A stretch of DNA of 64,000 nucleotides from Spirochaetales bacterium (GTDB lineage: Bacteria > Spirochaetota > Leptospiria > Leptospirales > Leptonemataceae), in NCBI GenBank assembly GCA_024233935.1, contig JACKOY010000001.1, positions 434,001 through 498,000 of the forward strand. The letters run 5' to 3'. Below the pieces are notes generated by a model. The model worked only from the letters and a program-made list of their open reading frames with translations, ran no database searches and had not been told where the DNA came from. Of the stretch, positions 35,809 through 45,029 are shown one piece after another; position 1 is the stretch's first letter, and each line of letters opens with the position of its first letter. Made by a program: the position numbers and the translations under genes.

Positions 35809-36176
35809 TACGCCACAAGAAAGATGCCGACCGCAATGCAGCCGACGCCCACCATCTGGAGCAGGTGCAGGGTTTCGCGCAGATAGAACACAGAGAACGC
35901 AGCGATCACAAGCACTCCGCCCGAAGCCATGATCGGGTAGGCAACCGAAAGATTGATGCGTTTCAGCGCGACGATGTAAAAGAGCACGTTCGAAGCGAAC
36001 AGAATAATGCCGATCACCAGAAAAGGGTTCGTGGCCAATGCCCAGACTTTATCGACGGGGCTCAAGCCTTCCAGTCCGTCCAGGCGACGGGCGCCCAGCT
36101 TCATAAGAATGTTTGCGGTGGCGTTGAAGGCCAGCGCCGTTACCAGAAATACATAACCCAGAAGCGCGTCACTCAT
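35793..36176 (-). CDS. SMR/EamA-type small membrane transporter
   Basis: 127 residues from the ATG at 36176. Four membrane helices; the N-terminal helix has LVTALAFNATANILMKLGAR, and the third KRINLSVAYPIMASGGVL followed by a Glu in LRETLHLLQMVG. The length and layout fit the small multidrug resistance/paired-SMR superfamily, but the canonical helix-1 Glu14 is not obvious, so drug transport should not be assumed. Ends inside the stop region of the lipoprotein gene. Last gene of the reverse-strand operon. Confidence 0.72.
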   Translation of the reverse strand: MSDALLGYVFLVTALAFNATANILMKLGARRLDGLEGLSPVDKVWALATNPFLVIGIILFASNVLFYIVALKRINLSVAYPIMASGGVLVIAAFSVFYLRETLHLLQMVGVGCIAVGIFLVAYYVDG

Positions 36177-36201
36177 GGGGCAGGTTCGGTGGGGCTGCGT
36201 C

Positions 36202-36645
36202 TCATTGTCCAGAACTTTGCTGTCGTTCGGTCCACCGTCGATAGGCCGGAGTCTCGAAGTAGGCGAAAGGCTTCCCATCTTTCAGGCAGACGAAGGTAAT
36301 GCGACAATCGATGATCTCCTCCTTCTTTCCGGTGACCGGTTCATGGACGAGCGCGCGCGATTGAATCGTGATGGAAGACCGCCCCACTTTTTGAATGCGA
36401 CTGTAAAGAACGACGGCGTCTCCCCGTCGCGCCGGTGTGCGAAAGTTCACGTTATCCAGACTGACTGTAACGAAATCGGCAAAGCCGATCTTATCCATGA
36501 CGTAGAGCGCGCTTGCTTCGTCCAGCCAGGCCAGCATAATGCCGCCAAACAGATTTCCGAACGCGTTTAAGTCGCGTTCCATTACAATGTGACGTGTTAC
36601 GATCTCAAAGGGAGATCCGTTCTGCGTTTCAGATTCTGCGGTCAT
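36202..36645 (-). CDS. Acyl-CoA thioesterase, YciA-like hotdog protein
   Basis: 147 residues from the ATG at 36645 (RBS GAGGGG 12 bases away). Hotdog motif DLNAFGNLFGGIMLAWLDEASALYV with the catalytic Asp/Asn-type region, then SLDNVNFRTPARRGD, as in YciA/BFIT acyl-CoA hydrolases. It starts 17 bases inside the preceding membrane protein gene. Expected to hydrolyse fatty acyl-CoA. Confidence 0.83.
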   Translation of the reverse strand: MTAESETQNGSPFEIVTRHIVMERDLNAFGNLFGGIMLAWLDEASALYVMDKIGFADFVTVSLDNVNFRTPARRGDAVVLYSRIQKVGRSSITIQSRALVHEPVTGKKEEIIDCRITFVCLKDGKPFAYFETPAYRRWTERQQSSGQ

Positions 36646-38713
36646 GGTGTGAGATACCCCTCTTCTGGAAGGTCTTTGAACGAAAGAAAATTTCACTCTC
36701 CTCTAAGGTGACACGATAGGGAAAGGCTGACCGGAGCTCCGGGTCGTCCAGCAGCCAGCGGCGCTCTACCGGCCAATCTCCGCGGGGCAAGCGCGTCACT
36801 ATCACGGCGTCAACTTCCAGGTCCGCCAGGTTCTGGCCGAGAAACGGCGCTGCCGGAGCGGGGCCGAGTTCCTGCCACGTATTGTTCCGGCGCGTGATCC
36901 GACGGGACTGCTGGTGCAGCGGTTGCAGACCGCCCGGCCGCGCGTTTGCGAGAAACACCCGGCGCACCTGGGAGCGGCCCCGCCACGCGTACGGCGCGTT
37001 CGAGCCGATTAAGGCCAGCCGATCGGTCGTTTGGAGAAAGACGTCGGCTGCAGCCCAATCCCGCGCGATTGGCCTTTCAGAACGCTCGTACATTTCCCAA
37101 TCCGGTCGGCCGCCAATCCACATCAAGGTCAGTGTAATGAGTATTGTGATCAACCCCTTCCAGCGGTAAGAAGGAAGGCAACGGGCCGCAGCGACCAGAA
37201 GGGCGATGCCGGCGAAGGCAACAAACATCTGGAGTGCGGGAAGCGGATCCGACAGAGTTTCTTTAAGAGTTAGCGTTGTCAGCTCCCGGAAACTCAGAGC
37301 CGGTTCGAGCAAAGGCCCGACGTGCTCCGCCAGGCGCATGAGCACGATGGCGCAGTGTGCCAGAAGCGCGCCCCACAATAACGTGCGCCCCGGCTTTTCG
37401 GGCAGTTGCCCGAGCAGGGGGGCCGCAAGCACGACGCAGGGCAGCATCAAACGGGCATGGTGAAAGGGGATCACGAACAAAAACGAAAGCAGCGTCGCCA
37501 GAGCCAGCCACCCGGCCCGTGCGGTGTCCTTCGATAGCCCGCCGTGACGTACCGCAAGAGTGAGCCGGGGCATGCACAAGAGGAGCAGCCCAAAGAAGAC
37601 CAGATAGCCTGGATGCCGCCAGAGCGCCGTGCTCCGGGCGAACTCATGGCCCGAAAGAAACTCCGGCGGGTAATAGCCCGGCAAACGAAGCGGGCCGAGT
37701 TCCAACGCGGCCGGATAGACCGGATTGCCGCATTGCAACCAATTCAGTAGATAAAAGGCCGGCCCCAGGGGCAGGGCCAGAAGAAACGCGACAGCGATTC
37801 CTCCCGGGTGGTTTCGCACGTTCTCCAGGAGCAGCGATTTTTCGCGCCGCCACAGTAGCTCAAAAGCCAGATTTGCTGCAAGCAGAGTGAGCAGGTATAC
37901 CAGCCCTGTGTATTTGGTGCCTATCAGTGCGCCGCTCGCAAGCCCCACTCCGATCCAGGTTTCCAGGCGCAGGCGTGCATTCATGGGGCTTCCCAGGCGG
38001 CGCAGCAGATAGGCTGTTCCCAAAAACCAGAACGTCAGAGCCAGATCGTTCCCGGTGGCCAGGAGCCCGGACCATGACTCGGGCAAGGTCGCCACGACCA
38101 ATGCCGCCAGATCGGCCCGGTGTCGTTCCGTTTCGCTACCGGCGCCTTCCCGCAGCCAGGCCCTGCTGAGAACGAAGATGCCCAGCCACCACAAGAACGG
38201 CAGCGCGCGCGCCGCTGCGTGTCCCCCTGGAGCCAGAAAAAACCAGCCGTAGAAAATTGCGGCGAGCTGCGGGTAGTACGCCGGCGAAAGGTCTCCCCAA
38301 TCCGTAGCGCCGCGTTTGATTGCGCCGTTGGCAATCCACTGGGCCGGGAATTCCAGATGATAGGTCAGAGCATCCCAACCGGCGACTGGTGCGTGTAAGA
38401 CCACCAGCGCGCTGAGAAGAACGATGGCGAACACGAGAATCGAGGCCACCTTCGGGAGCGCGCCCGGGTCGGTTTGCCGGGCGGACGCTGCCGGCCCGCG
38501 GCCCACTGTGATGTAGACAGCGCCGTACACCGCAAGCAGGGTCAGCGTTGCGACGGTCGGGTTGTAGACCCCAATGGCAAAGGAGCACCACCAGGCCAGC
38601 GCCAGCGCGAACGTAGCCGTCAGAAGCGCCCTCGGCCACTGACCGCGGGCAAGCCACCATGCCGGCAGGACCAGGATCGTAATCTGCCAGGCGGCGCCGA
38701 AGAGCGCCGTCAT
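36629..38713 (-). CDS. Large polytopic membrane protein, GT-C glycosyltransferase-like
   Basis: 694 residues with at least 12 hydrophobic helices over most of the chain. The first extracytoplasmic loop has GWDALTYHLEFPAQW and YYPQLAAIFYGW, the Asp-containing loop pattern of GT-C lipid-linked sugar transferases. A C-terminal soluble segment of ~150 residues follows. ATGA overlap with the PilZ-like gene. Probably transfers sugars from polyprenyl phosphate on the outer face; substrate not predictable. Confidence 0.7.
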   Translation of the reverse strand: MTALFGAAWQITILVLPAWWLARGQWPRALLTATFALALAWWCSFAIGVYNPTVATLTLLAVYGAVYITVGRGPAASARQTDPGALPKVASILVFAIVLLSALVVLHAPVAGWDALTYHLEFPAQWIANGAIKRGATDWGDLSPAYYPQLAAIFYGWFFLAPGGHAAARALPFLWWLGIFVLSRAWLREGAGSETERHRADLAALVVATLPESWSGLLATGNDLALTFWFLGTAYLLRRLGSPMNARLRLETWIGVGLASGALIGTKYTGLVYLLTLLAANLAFELLWRREKSLLLENVRNHPGGIAVAFLLALPLGPAFYLLNWLQCGNPVYPAALELGPLRLPGYYPPEFLSGHEFARSTALWRHPGYLVFFGLLLLCMPRLTLAVRHGGLSKDTARAGWLALATLLSFLFVIPFHHARLMLPCVVLAAPLLGQLPEKPGRTLLWGALLAHCAIVLMRLAEHVGPLLEPALSFRELTTLTLKETLSDPLPALQMFVAFAGIALLVAAARCLPSYRWKGLITILITLTLMWIGGRPDWEMYERSERPIARDWAAADVFLQTTDRLALIGSNAPYAWRGRSQVRRVFLANARPGGLQPLHQQSRRITRRNNTWQELGPAPAAPFLGQNLADLEVDAVIVTRLPRGDWPVERRWLLDDPELRSAFPYRVTLEESEIFFRSKTFQKRGISHHDRRI

Positions 38714-39855
38714 TCGACGTCGGGCCGTTCGGCGCTCGCAAGCCGCGCCAGGCTTTCGATCGAGTTCTGCTGTCCACCGCGGTTGATGCGCAGTCCTACC
38801 GATGTCCGGTTTTCTTCGGGCGTGAGGTTGCGCACGGTGCAGAAGAACGTATGCACCCCGGCCTGGCCCAGGTCCATCTGGAACTGCAACTTGGAACCCC
38901 GGCGCAGGATTCGTTCGTTGACCGTTTGGTGCAGCGTGATGCGGCAGCCGCGGGCGTTCTGGCTGATATCGAGCAGGACCTCTTTATCTGCCGCCTTCGC
39001 CCAACTCTTGATCATGCCGATTTCCATGTCGAAGACCAGTTCCTCGGCCCGATCGCGAAGAAAATTCAAAAAGAGTCGGGCTGCGGCTGGATTATGATTT
39101 GCGTCCGCAAGTCCGGGGTTGCCCAGCCCGGGCATTGTGGACTCGAAGCGCATGAAGCCCATCAAGTTGCCGACCGAATCGCCAAAGGGGTAGATCAGCT
39201 GAGAACGCAGACCACCGCGCGTAAAGCGCTGAAAACGATTCTCCAACTTCCCGGCTTCGAGTTCGGAAAGCGGGTCGCAAAAAGCCTCAAGGCTGCAAAC
39301 CTTCCGGCTGAGAGCGTCAATTAATAGAAAACTTTTCGCCTGAGCTTCCACCGCCAGATGAATTGCATCGTCCGCGTTGTAGAAAAAACCAATTTCGCAA
39401 TCAGCGATCATGAAGCCGTGGGCGTTGAGATGATTCTGCAGAAGCATGCGCATCATCTGGCAGGCCCGGGCGATAACCGCGGTCTTTCCGTACAGGGCCA
39501 CCCCCGAGGCGATGTCGACCGGCGGATGCACAAGCACGTTGCGAACAATCCGGTTTTCCAGCTCCGAAACACGCTGGGCTCCGCGCTCGGGGCTCTCGAG
39601 CACTACGTCCTTGATGCTGTACTGGCCCTCGGCCAGTTCTTCCACCCGGACCTGCATGCTGCTCGCGTTGAACTTAAAAAGCAGGCTGTCTTTAACCGGA
39701 CGATCGGTCTGGATCAGGATGCGATCGCTGACGTTGCTGGCTTCATCGATGGCAGTAATGCGCACCGGTCCACTGGAAGTCTCGGCCGGCCGGTCCGCTG
39801 CTTTGCGGAGAGCCCGCAGGATGGATTCACGCTCGGTTAGGCGATAGGCTTTCAT
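38710..39855 (-). CDS. PilZ-like domain protein, possible cyclic-di-GMP effector
   Basis: 381 residues, cytoplasmic by sequence. Residues ~250-381 contain strands and KxxLxxR-like basic patches (RILRRGSKLQFQMDLGQ, CTVRNLTPEENRTSVGLRIN) resembling a PilZ barrel, though no complete RxxxR and D/NxSxxG motif is visible, so c-di-GMP binding is unproven. The N-terminal 240 residues resemble no family I can name; a similar architecture is known from Leptospira hypothetical proteins. Downstream of the acyltransferase. Confidence 0.5.
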   Translation of the reverse strand: MKAYRLTERESILRALRKAADRPAETSSGPVRITAIDEASNVSDRILIQTDRPVKDSLLFKFNASSMQVRVEELAEGQYSIKDVVLESPERGAQRVSELENRIVRNVLVHPPVDIASGVALYGKTAVIARACQMMRMLLQNHLNAHGFMIADCEIGFFYNADDAIHLAVEAQAKSFLLIDALSRKVCSLEAFCDPLSELEAGKLENRFQRFTRGGLRSQLIYPFGDSVGNLMGFMRFESTMPGLGNPGLADANHNPAAARLFLNFLRDRAEELVFDMEIGMIKSWAKAADKEVLLDISQNARGCRITLHQTVNERILRRGSKLQFQMDLGQAGVHTFFCTVRNLTPEENRTSVGLRINRGGQQNSIESLARLASAERPDVE

Positions 39856-39870
39856 TGGCCCGTCCGGATC

Positions 39871-41478
39871 TCAGTAGCAATCGCCGATCACAAAGTCCAT
39901 TGTGTCTATGATGTCGTATCGCATCTCACGCAGGCGCCGCACATCCCGGCCACGAAGAATTTCGACCAGGCTGTCTTTGCTCCAGTAGTATGCGTCCTTA
40001 AGCTGTTGGCCGTGGTATAGTGAAAATCGCCAGAGCCGGGCCATTAAATAGACAGAAAGGATCGCAAGCCCGGCCGACGTGGCAACGGGGTGCCCGGCCA
40101 GAACATCGACGATCGGGCTGGGGCCTATGAGGTTGTGGATCAACTCAAAGGCCGGCCCCAGGACATAGTCCCGCAAGAGGACAAAGATCCCAACTCCCAG
40201 GATCGGATATGTGATGAGTCCCGTTACGACGGCGCCTATGATTGCCTGTTCGTCACCATCGACCTTTGCCCGTTTCTTGACTTCGATTACGTAGTAGCGC
40301 ATAAAGCGGCCCATCATGCGCGGTAGAAAATTCGCGAGGTGTCCGTAGAGAATAAAGGGCGCAAAAAGCACGCCCTTGATCAGGACGCGCAGGTGATAGC
40401 CGAGTTCCGCCCAGGTGTGTTCTCGTCGAATGACCGCGTCGCGCAGGCCGCTCTTTTTCAGTTCTTTGCGATAGGCGGACATCTGCCGCTTCAGGGTCTC
40501 GAGTTTTTCGCGCCCCTCCGGACGGTCCCGGGCAATCTGAATCGAGTCGGAGATGATTTTGCTCAAGCGATATTTTTCTGCGATATTGTTAAATGGGCCC
40601 ATGTACTTGAACGGGCTTTTCACATACAGCGCGGTGATATCGTCGATCAGATCAACCAGGTTTTTGTCGCGTATGGAAATGATCAGATCTTCGATGTCGG
40701 TTTGCATGCGGTTCTTTCCCGCCAGCATGATCCTTTTTTCCAGGGCCGAGCGCTCGCCATCGGGCAGAGACAGGAAATCTTCCGGCAAATCGACAAGATC
40801 CTTCAACTTCATGGGTTTGCCAAAAGCAATCACGACACTGTTTTGAAACTTGTTGATGCGGTCGTAGAAGAAACCGAACGGCACGATGCGCAGATTCAAC
40901 TTGAAGTTGTATTCTTTTTCCGCGAGAATCGCCATATGCATGAAGCCCATCTTGATCTTGTTGAGCTTGCGGCTGTCCGTGCTGCGCCCTTCGGCAAAGA
41001 TGTTGAACAGTCGTCCCTGAACCAATAGCTCGACCGCTTCGCGCACCGCTTTTTCGTTCGCTTCGCGCCGATCTTCTTCGCTCGCGCCGGTCTCGTCCTG
41101 ATCCTGGCGGCGTGCGATCGGCACCATCAGCATATGGTTTCGCAGAAGGGGACCCAGAAGAAACCAGCTGGTGATCGTGTCTTTGGCCGCCGTGGCCACC
41201 GGATGACGGATCACATGCAAGAGATTGAAATAGTCCAGATACGAGTTGGGATGATTGCCGACCAGAAGCACAGAACCATCCGGCGGGATGTTCTCAAGAC
41301 CAATTGCACGGATCTCACTATGCTGGGTCTGAATCACCAGCTTGAAAAAGGCCCGGATCAAATAGTAGAGTGGCCGGGCGTCACGCCGAACCGATTGAAT
41401 GCCGCGGTATATGCGGGCTTCGCTCTTGCGCTTGCGAAACAGACGGCCAATGACCGGAATACGACTGGCAGTGCTCAT
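39871..41478 (-). CDS. Glycerol-phosphate acyltransferase, PlsC-superfamily
   Basis: 535 residues. The acyltransferase centre is H76-x5-D82 in GNHPNSYLDYF, a spacing found in Gat1-like glycerol-phosphate acyltransferases, followed by the EGRST(D)SR block around 150 that corresponds to the FPEGxR motif. The C-terminal ~180 residues carry several helices, so it is membrane-anchored. Likely makes lysophosphatidate or phosphatidate for phospholipids. Coupled (ATGA) to folK and followed by the PilZ-like gene. Confidence 0.85.
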   Translation of the reverse strand: MSTASRIPVIGRLFRKRKSEARIYRGIQSVRRDARPLYYLIRAFFKLVIQTQHSEIRAIGLENIPPDGSVLLVGNHPNSYLDYFNLLHVIRHPVATAAKDTITSWFLLGPLLRNHMLMVPIARRQDQDETGASEEDRREANEKAVREAVELLVQGRLFNIFAEGRSTDSRKLNKIKMGFMHMAILAEKEYNFKLNLRIVPFGFFYDRINKFQNSVVIAFGKPMKLKDLVDLPEDFLSLPDGERSALEKRIMLAGKNRMQTDIEDLIISIRDKNLVDLIDDITALYVKSPFKYMGPFNNIAEKYRLSKIISDSIQIARDRPEGREKLETLKRQMSAYRKELKKSGLRDAVIRREHTWAELGYHLRVLIKGVLFAPFILYGHLANFLPRMMGRFMRYYVIEVKKRAKVDGDEQAIIGAVVTGLITYPILGVGIFVLLRDYVLGPAFELIHNLIGPSPIVDVLAGHPVATSAGLAILSVYLMARLWRFSLYHGQQLKDAYYWSKDSLVEILRGRDVRRLREMRYDIIDTMDFVIGDCY

Positions 41479-41915
41479 CGCCCTTCCTCAAGCAGTTGCT
41501 CCGGTGTTAGACCCAGGTCCGCCAGGAGCGTCCGCAGGTACACGCGTTCGCTCAGCCCCGGATGCGGCAGGGTCAGTTCGGCGGTCTGCATTCGCTGTCT
41601 CCCATAAGTCAAAATGTCCAGGTCGATCTCTCGCGGTCCGAAGCGAAAGCGGTGGACCCGCCCGAGCCTTTGTTCAATATCTTTGAGTTTTCCAAGTAGC
41701 TCGTGGGCTTCAAGAGAAGTTTGCGCCTCCAATACCTGATTTAGGAAGTCGGGCTGATCCTCGTGCAGTATAGCCGGGTTCTCCAGCACAAAGCTCATGC
41801 GCGCTATCTCAAAATCGGGCAGGGCTGCCAGGCGGTCCCGGGCCCGCGCCAGGTAAGACTCGCGATCGCCCTGGTTCGAGCCCAGCGAAAGCAGGACCCG
41901 CACCGAACCGGTCAT
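41475..41915 (-). CDS. folK: 2-amino-4-hydroxy-6-hydroxymethyldihydropteridine diphosphokinase
   Basis: 146 residues from the ATG at 41915. HPPK motifs: LLSLGSNQGD near the N-terminus, FLNQVLEAQT, and RFGPREIDLDILTYG. Transfers pyrophosphate to the pterin in folate synthesis. Its stop overlaps the acyltransferase start; the DnaC-like gene ends 10 bases before its start. Confidence 0.93.
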   Translation of the reverse strand: MTGSVRVLLSLGSNQGDRESYLARARDRLAALPDFEIARMSFVLENPAILHEDQPDFLNQVLEAQTSLEAHELLGKLKDIEQRLGRVHRFRFGPREIDLDILTYGRQRMQTAELTLPHPGLSERVYLRTLLADLGLTPEQLLEEGR

Positions 41916-41925
41916 AAGCGTTTCG

Positions 41926-42813
41926 TTACCTGCCCTGGGTTCTGAGTCGATAATCCGGGGCGTCAATCTCGATTTCCGTGGTCATCTGGCGCAGACGGCT
42001 GTAGATCCGGCCCCCGGAGATCTCCCGCCAGGATTCCATGGGCTCGTTGGATGTGATGATCGTCAGCAGTCCGTGTTCGTAGCGCGCATCAATGAGGTCG
42101 TACAGCACCTGGTTGACCCAGGCGGTTTCCCGATGCACACCGAAATCATCAATGACCAGGGCGGGCACGGTGGCCAGTTCTTCCTCAATGGCCTTGCCTT
42201 CGCCATAGATTTCGCTGTTGGGGTTGAAGGACGCCCGCAACTTCCCGAGAATATCGCGGCTGATCTTGGCGTAGCGCACCTCGCTGTGCCGAATACGCAA
42301 GAGCTCGTTCAGCACGGCACAGGAAGTCAGGGTCTTGCCGCAACCGGTGCCTCCCCAGAGGTACAGCCCGGGCGCGCTCTTCTGGCCAAACTGGACCACA
42401 GTGCTTGAGGCCCGCCCCACCGCCAGACTCAGGGAGGGATTATAGGGATCGCTCTGATTGATGTCGTCCAGGAACTTGCCCCGAAAACGGCTCGGGATCC
42501 CGGAGCGGCTCTCGAGGAGGAGCACCCGTTTCAGGGCAATGCGCGCCGGGCGCGAAGGGCAGGGCACCATTGCTTTTTGCTTTTCGTCGTAGTACTCGAA
42601 GGGTGGGCGCCCATCACAGCGCGAGATGGCCTGCTGGCAGTGACACAGCCCAAATCCGGCGCTGCGGGCCTCGTCCCGATAGTAGAGTATGCCCAGATCC
42701 AGGCAATCCAGGCACCGGGGGGGCCCCGCTTCCGAGCGTATGTCGCGCATCATTTCGTCGAAGATGCGGATCTGGGCCTGGTCGGCTGTGCTTTCGCTCT
42801 CTTTCAGTCGCAT
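41926..42813 (-). CDS. DnaC/IstB-type AAA+ ATPase with N-terminal cysteine ribbon
   Basis: 295 residues from the ATG at 42813; longer openings are not protein-like. A cysteine-rich N-terminus (C-x2-C, then C-x-C, plus later Cys near 62 and 82) likely binds zinc. The AAA+ core has Walker A GGTGCGKT and Walker B ALVIDDFG, with a sensor-like TSNEPM and an arginine-finger region GRIYSRLR, as in DnaC and DnaI helicase loaders. It begins the reverse operon with folK and lipid genes. Could load DnaB or serve another DNA process. Confidence 0.82.
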   Translation of the reverse strand: MRLKESESTADQAQIRIFDEMMRDIRSEAGPPRCLDCLDLGILYYRDEARSAGFGLCHCQQAISRCDGRPPFEYYDEKQKAMVPCPSRPARIALKRVLLLESRSGIPSRFRGKFLDDINQSDPYNPSLSLAVGRASSTVVQFGQKSAPGLYLWGGTGCGKTLTSCAVLNELLRIRHSEVRYAKISRDILGKLRASFNPNSEIYGEGKAIEEELATVPALVIDDFGVHRETAWVNQVLYDLIDARYEHGLLTIITSNEPMESWREISGGRIYSRLRQMTTEIEIDAPDYRLRTQGR

Positions 42814-43075
42814 TGGGTTTTCCACCGTTTGACCGGCTGCCTTCCGTCCGCGGGGTTCCTGGAAGGCGACGGGCGAACCACATCGGCGCAAAAAGGCCTC
42901 CCCAGGGGAAGAAAAAAACCGACATAATCCTGAGGGGCACGGGTGATTGACACAAATATTTTGAGGGAAGGGTTTATTGACCAGCCAACAATCCCGATAA
43001 GGTTTCTGGAGGAGCGCGTCCGCGTTTTTTGCTCGCTTTTCCGGAAAAACAGCTCTGAATAAGCAGGTGCGTAAG

Positions 43076-43978
43076 ATGAAACAAACGATTGGCTTAGTAA
43101 TATTAGTGATGCTGGTGTCCCTGGTTCCGGTCTGGGGCCAGCCGCAACAGCAGCAACAGGTCGGGAGCCCCAATAACCCCACTCCGTTTGAAGAAGCTCC
43201 GGGGGAGTTGGTCTCTGAAGAAGAAGACCGCACGCTCGAAGGCAATGAGTTGCAGATCCGCAACCGAAACCTGCGGGCCGAGGAGCTCTGGAAGAACGCG
43301 GACTACCGCGACTACAACAGCGCTTTCAGCGAACTGCATCGCCTTTCGTGGGCTTTCGCAAACAACAAATACCGCCTGGCCCTTTCCGCCTACCAGTCCG
43401 GCGTAAACACCATCATCAAGATGCGCGATGAAGTGGAGCTGTTCCGCAAGCAGAGCGCTGAAGCCCGTAACATGGGCGAGAAATGGTACTGGCAGATTGT
43501 GGACCGCCGAGCGCGCGAAGAACGGATCATCAACCAAATGAAACGTCGGGCGAAACTCGAAGCGGTCACTTACTTTACGCGGGCCATTAACCATCTGGAC
43601 GAGATCGAGAACCCCGACCTGCGCGAAAAGCCGGCTTTCAAGCGTTTGCTGTCAGCTGTCTACCGCAACTGGGTAATGTACCAGTTTGACCTGGGTAACC
43701 TGCCGCAGTGCATCCCAATCCTTGAGCTCTATATCGAAATCGATGAGAACGAGAAGGAGTATCCGGCGCACAAGTATCTGGCCCAGTGCTACGCTTTCCA
43801 GGAAATGATGATCCGTCGCTACGGTGTCGGCACTGAGGATCAAATGTTCCGGTTCCGTTACAAGAAGAACGTGCATCTCCTGCGCGCAGCCGAACTGAAA
43901 TACGGTAAGGAATCCGCAGAATACAAACACGTCGTGAATCTTGTGAATCGTGACGAGGTGATCTCGGTACAGCCCTGA
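43076..43978 (+). CDS. fcpA: FcpA-like flagellar coiling / sheath protein
   Basis: 300 residues from the ATG at 43076 (GTG at 43067 possible), RBS AGG. A signal peptide ends at VWGQP. The mature part is helical, with ELWKNADYRDYNSAFSEL, SWAFANNKYRLALSAYQSG and DLGNLPQCIPILELYIEI. This resembles FcpA of Leptospira, a periplasmic flagellar sheath protein needed for coiled filaments and motility; recall-based, no alignment run. Long leader of 262 bases and a very strong terminator suggest a highly expressed single gene. Confidence 0.68.
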   Translation: MKQTIGLVILVMLVSLVPVWGQPQQQQQVGSPNNPTPFEEAPGELVSEEEDRTLEGNELQIRNRNLRAEELWKNADYRDYNSAFSELHRLSWAFANNKYRLALSAYQSGVNTIIKMRDEVELFRKQSAEARNMGEKWYWQIVDRRAREERIINQMKRRAKLEAVTYFTRAINHLDEIENPDLREKPAFKRLLSAVYRNWVMYQFDLGNLPQCIPILELYIEIDENEKEYPAHKYLAQCYAFQEMMIRRYGVGTEDQMFRFRYKKNVHLLRAAELKYGKESAEYKHVVNLVNRDEVISVQP

Positions 43979-44006
43979 TCCAGGATCTACTGCTTATTCA
44001 GCGCGA

Positions 44007-44040
44007 CGCCCGGGCTTTGGCCCGGGCGTTTTTGTTTTTT
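44007..44040 (+). terminator. Strong intrinsic terminator after the FcpA-like gene
   Basis: Perfect nine-base stem CGCCCGGGC/GCCCGGGCG with a TTTG loop followed by TTTTTGTTTTTT, 28 bases after the stop codon. Classical Rho-independent terminator for the forward strand. Confidence 0.92.
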
Positions 44041-44101
44041 CACAAAAACGCGGCGCGCGCCTGATTTACTGCGTGAAAGGGGAACGATAATCTGATAGAG
44101 T

Positions 44102-44923
44102 GTGCCGCGCCCCGTGGCCGCAAATAAGCCGATGGCCTATACCCGAGAAGAAGTTACCGCCCTTGTAGACAGAGCGGTGGAGCGTAATCAGGTCATTTCA
44201 CTGGTCACGGCCTACCTGAGCGATTACGGCGAGATGGTATTAAACACCATCAGCGAGCGTCTGCTGGAGATATTCGATCGTGCGGACCTGCTCGATGTTC
44301 TATATACGTCCCTCAAGGAGCTCGTGATCAACGCCGGAAAGGCCAACCTGAAGCGAGCCATTATACGCGATTCGGGCCTCGACCCCGGCAAGCCAGGCGA
44401 CTATGAAGAAATCATGCGGCGATTCAAGGCAAATCTGCCGGAGCGGCAAATCAGCAAGTGGAAACGACGTTTCAAGGAGTACGACCTACAGGTTACCGTG
44501 AGTTTCTATTACGAGGCCAATAAAGCTCTCAAGATCAAGATCAAAAACAACTTCACGCTGTTGCCTCAGGAAGAAGAGCGCATCCGTGAGAAGTTCAAGA
44601 GCGCCGTTCAGTATTCGGATCTGCTGGAATTCTACATGCATCATGGCGACGAGACCGAAGGCGCCGGTCTGGGCCTCACTCTGGTCTGCATCCTGCTGAA
44701 CCAGAGCGGCATTGACCGGCATCTGTTTTCCATTTATTCGAGTGATTTATATCAGGAGACGATTGCGCGTATGGAAATCCCGCTCTCCGAAGACTACGTT
44801 CCCAAGCGCGTGCGTTTTGAGCGCGAAGCCGCCCGGGAGGGCAAGAGCATAGACGAGTACCGCTCTATTGTTCAGGAGCGCGGGGGGCGTCTGTTGGGAG
44901 GGGACGCGGGTGAGGGACTCTGA
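44102..44923 (+). CDS. Divergent HATPase-fold protein (kinase-like)
   Basis: 273 residues from a GTG at 44102; the ATG at 44132 is an alternative, neither with a good ribosome site. Residues ~60-75 (LYTSLKELVINAGKANL) look like the N box of GHKL ATPases and DETEGAGLGLTLV (~183-195) like the G2 box, but the D-x-G-x-G G1 box is replaced by KIKNNF, so ATP binding could be degenerate. No HisKA domain. It is directly upstream of the SpoIIE phosphatase gene, like kinase/phosphatase pairs of partner switching systems. Confidence 0.62.
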   Translation: MPRPVAANKPMAYTREEVTALVDRAVERNQVISLVTAYLSDYGEMVLNTISERLLEIFDRADLLDVLYTSLKELVINAGKANLKRAIIRDSGLDPGKPGDYEEIMRRFKANLPERQISKWKRRFKEYDLQVTVSFYYEANKALKIKIKNNFTLLPQEEERIREKFKSAVQYSDLLEFYMHHGDETEGAGLGLTLVCILLNQSGIDRHLFSIYSSDLYQETIARMEIPLSEDYVPKRVRFEREAAREGKSIDEYRSIVQERGGRLLGGDAGEGL

Positions 44924-45029
44924 AAACATTTTGATTGCGCCCCGATCGACGCCCGGTCCAGATCGATGATCAAAAGCCGTCGTGGGTCGCGGACGCCGGG
45001 CCGGTCCCGGCGTTTGGCTTCTAGATGCA

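Noticed and set aside
42814..43263. N-terminal extension of the DnaC-like gene
   Set aside because: Cysteine- and serine-rich, crosses into the FcpA-like gene; the ATG at 42813 gives a normal-length protein.
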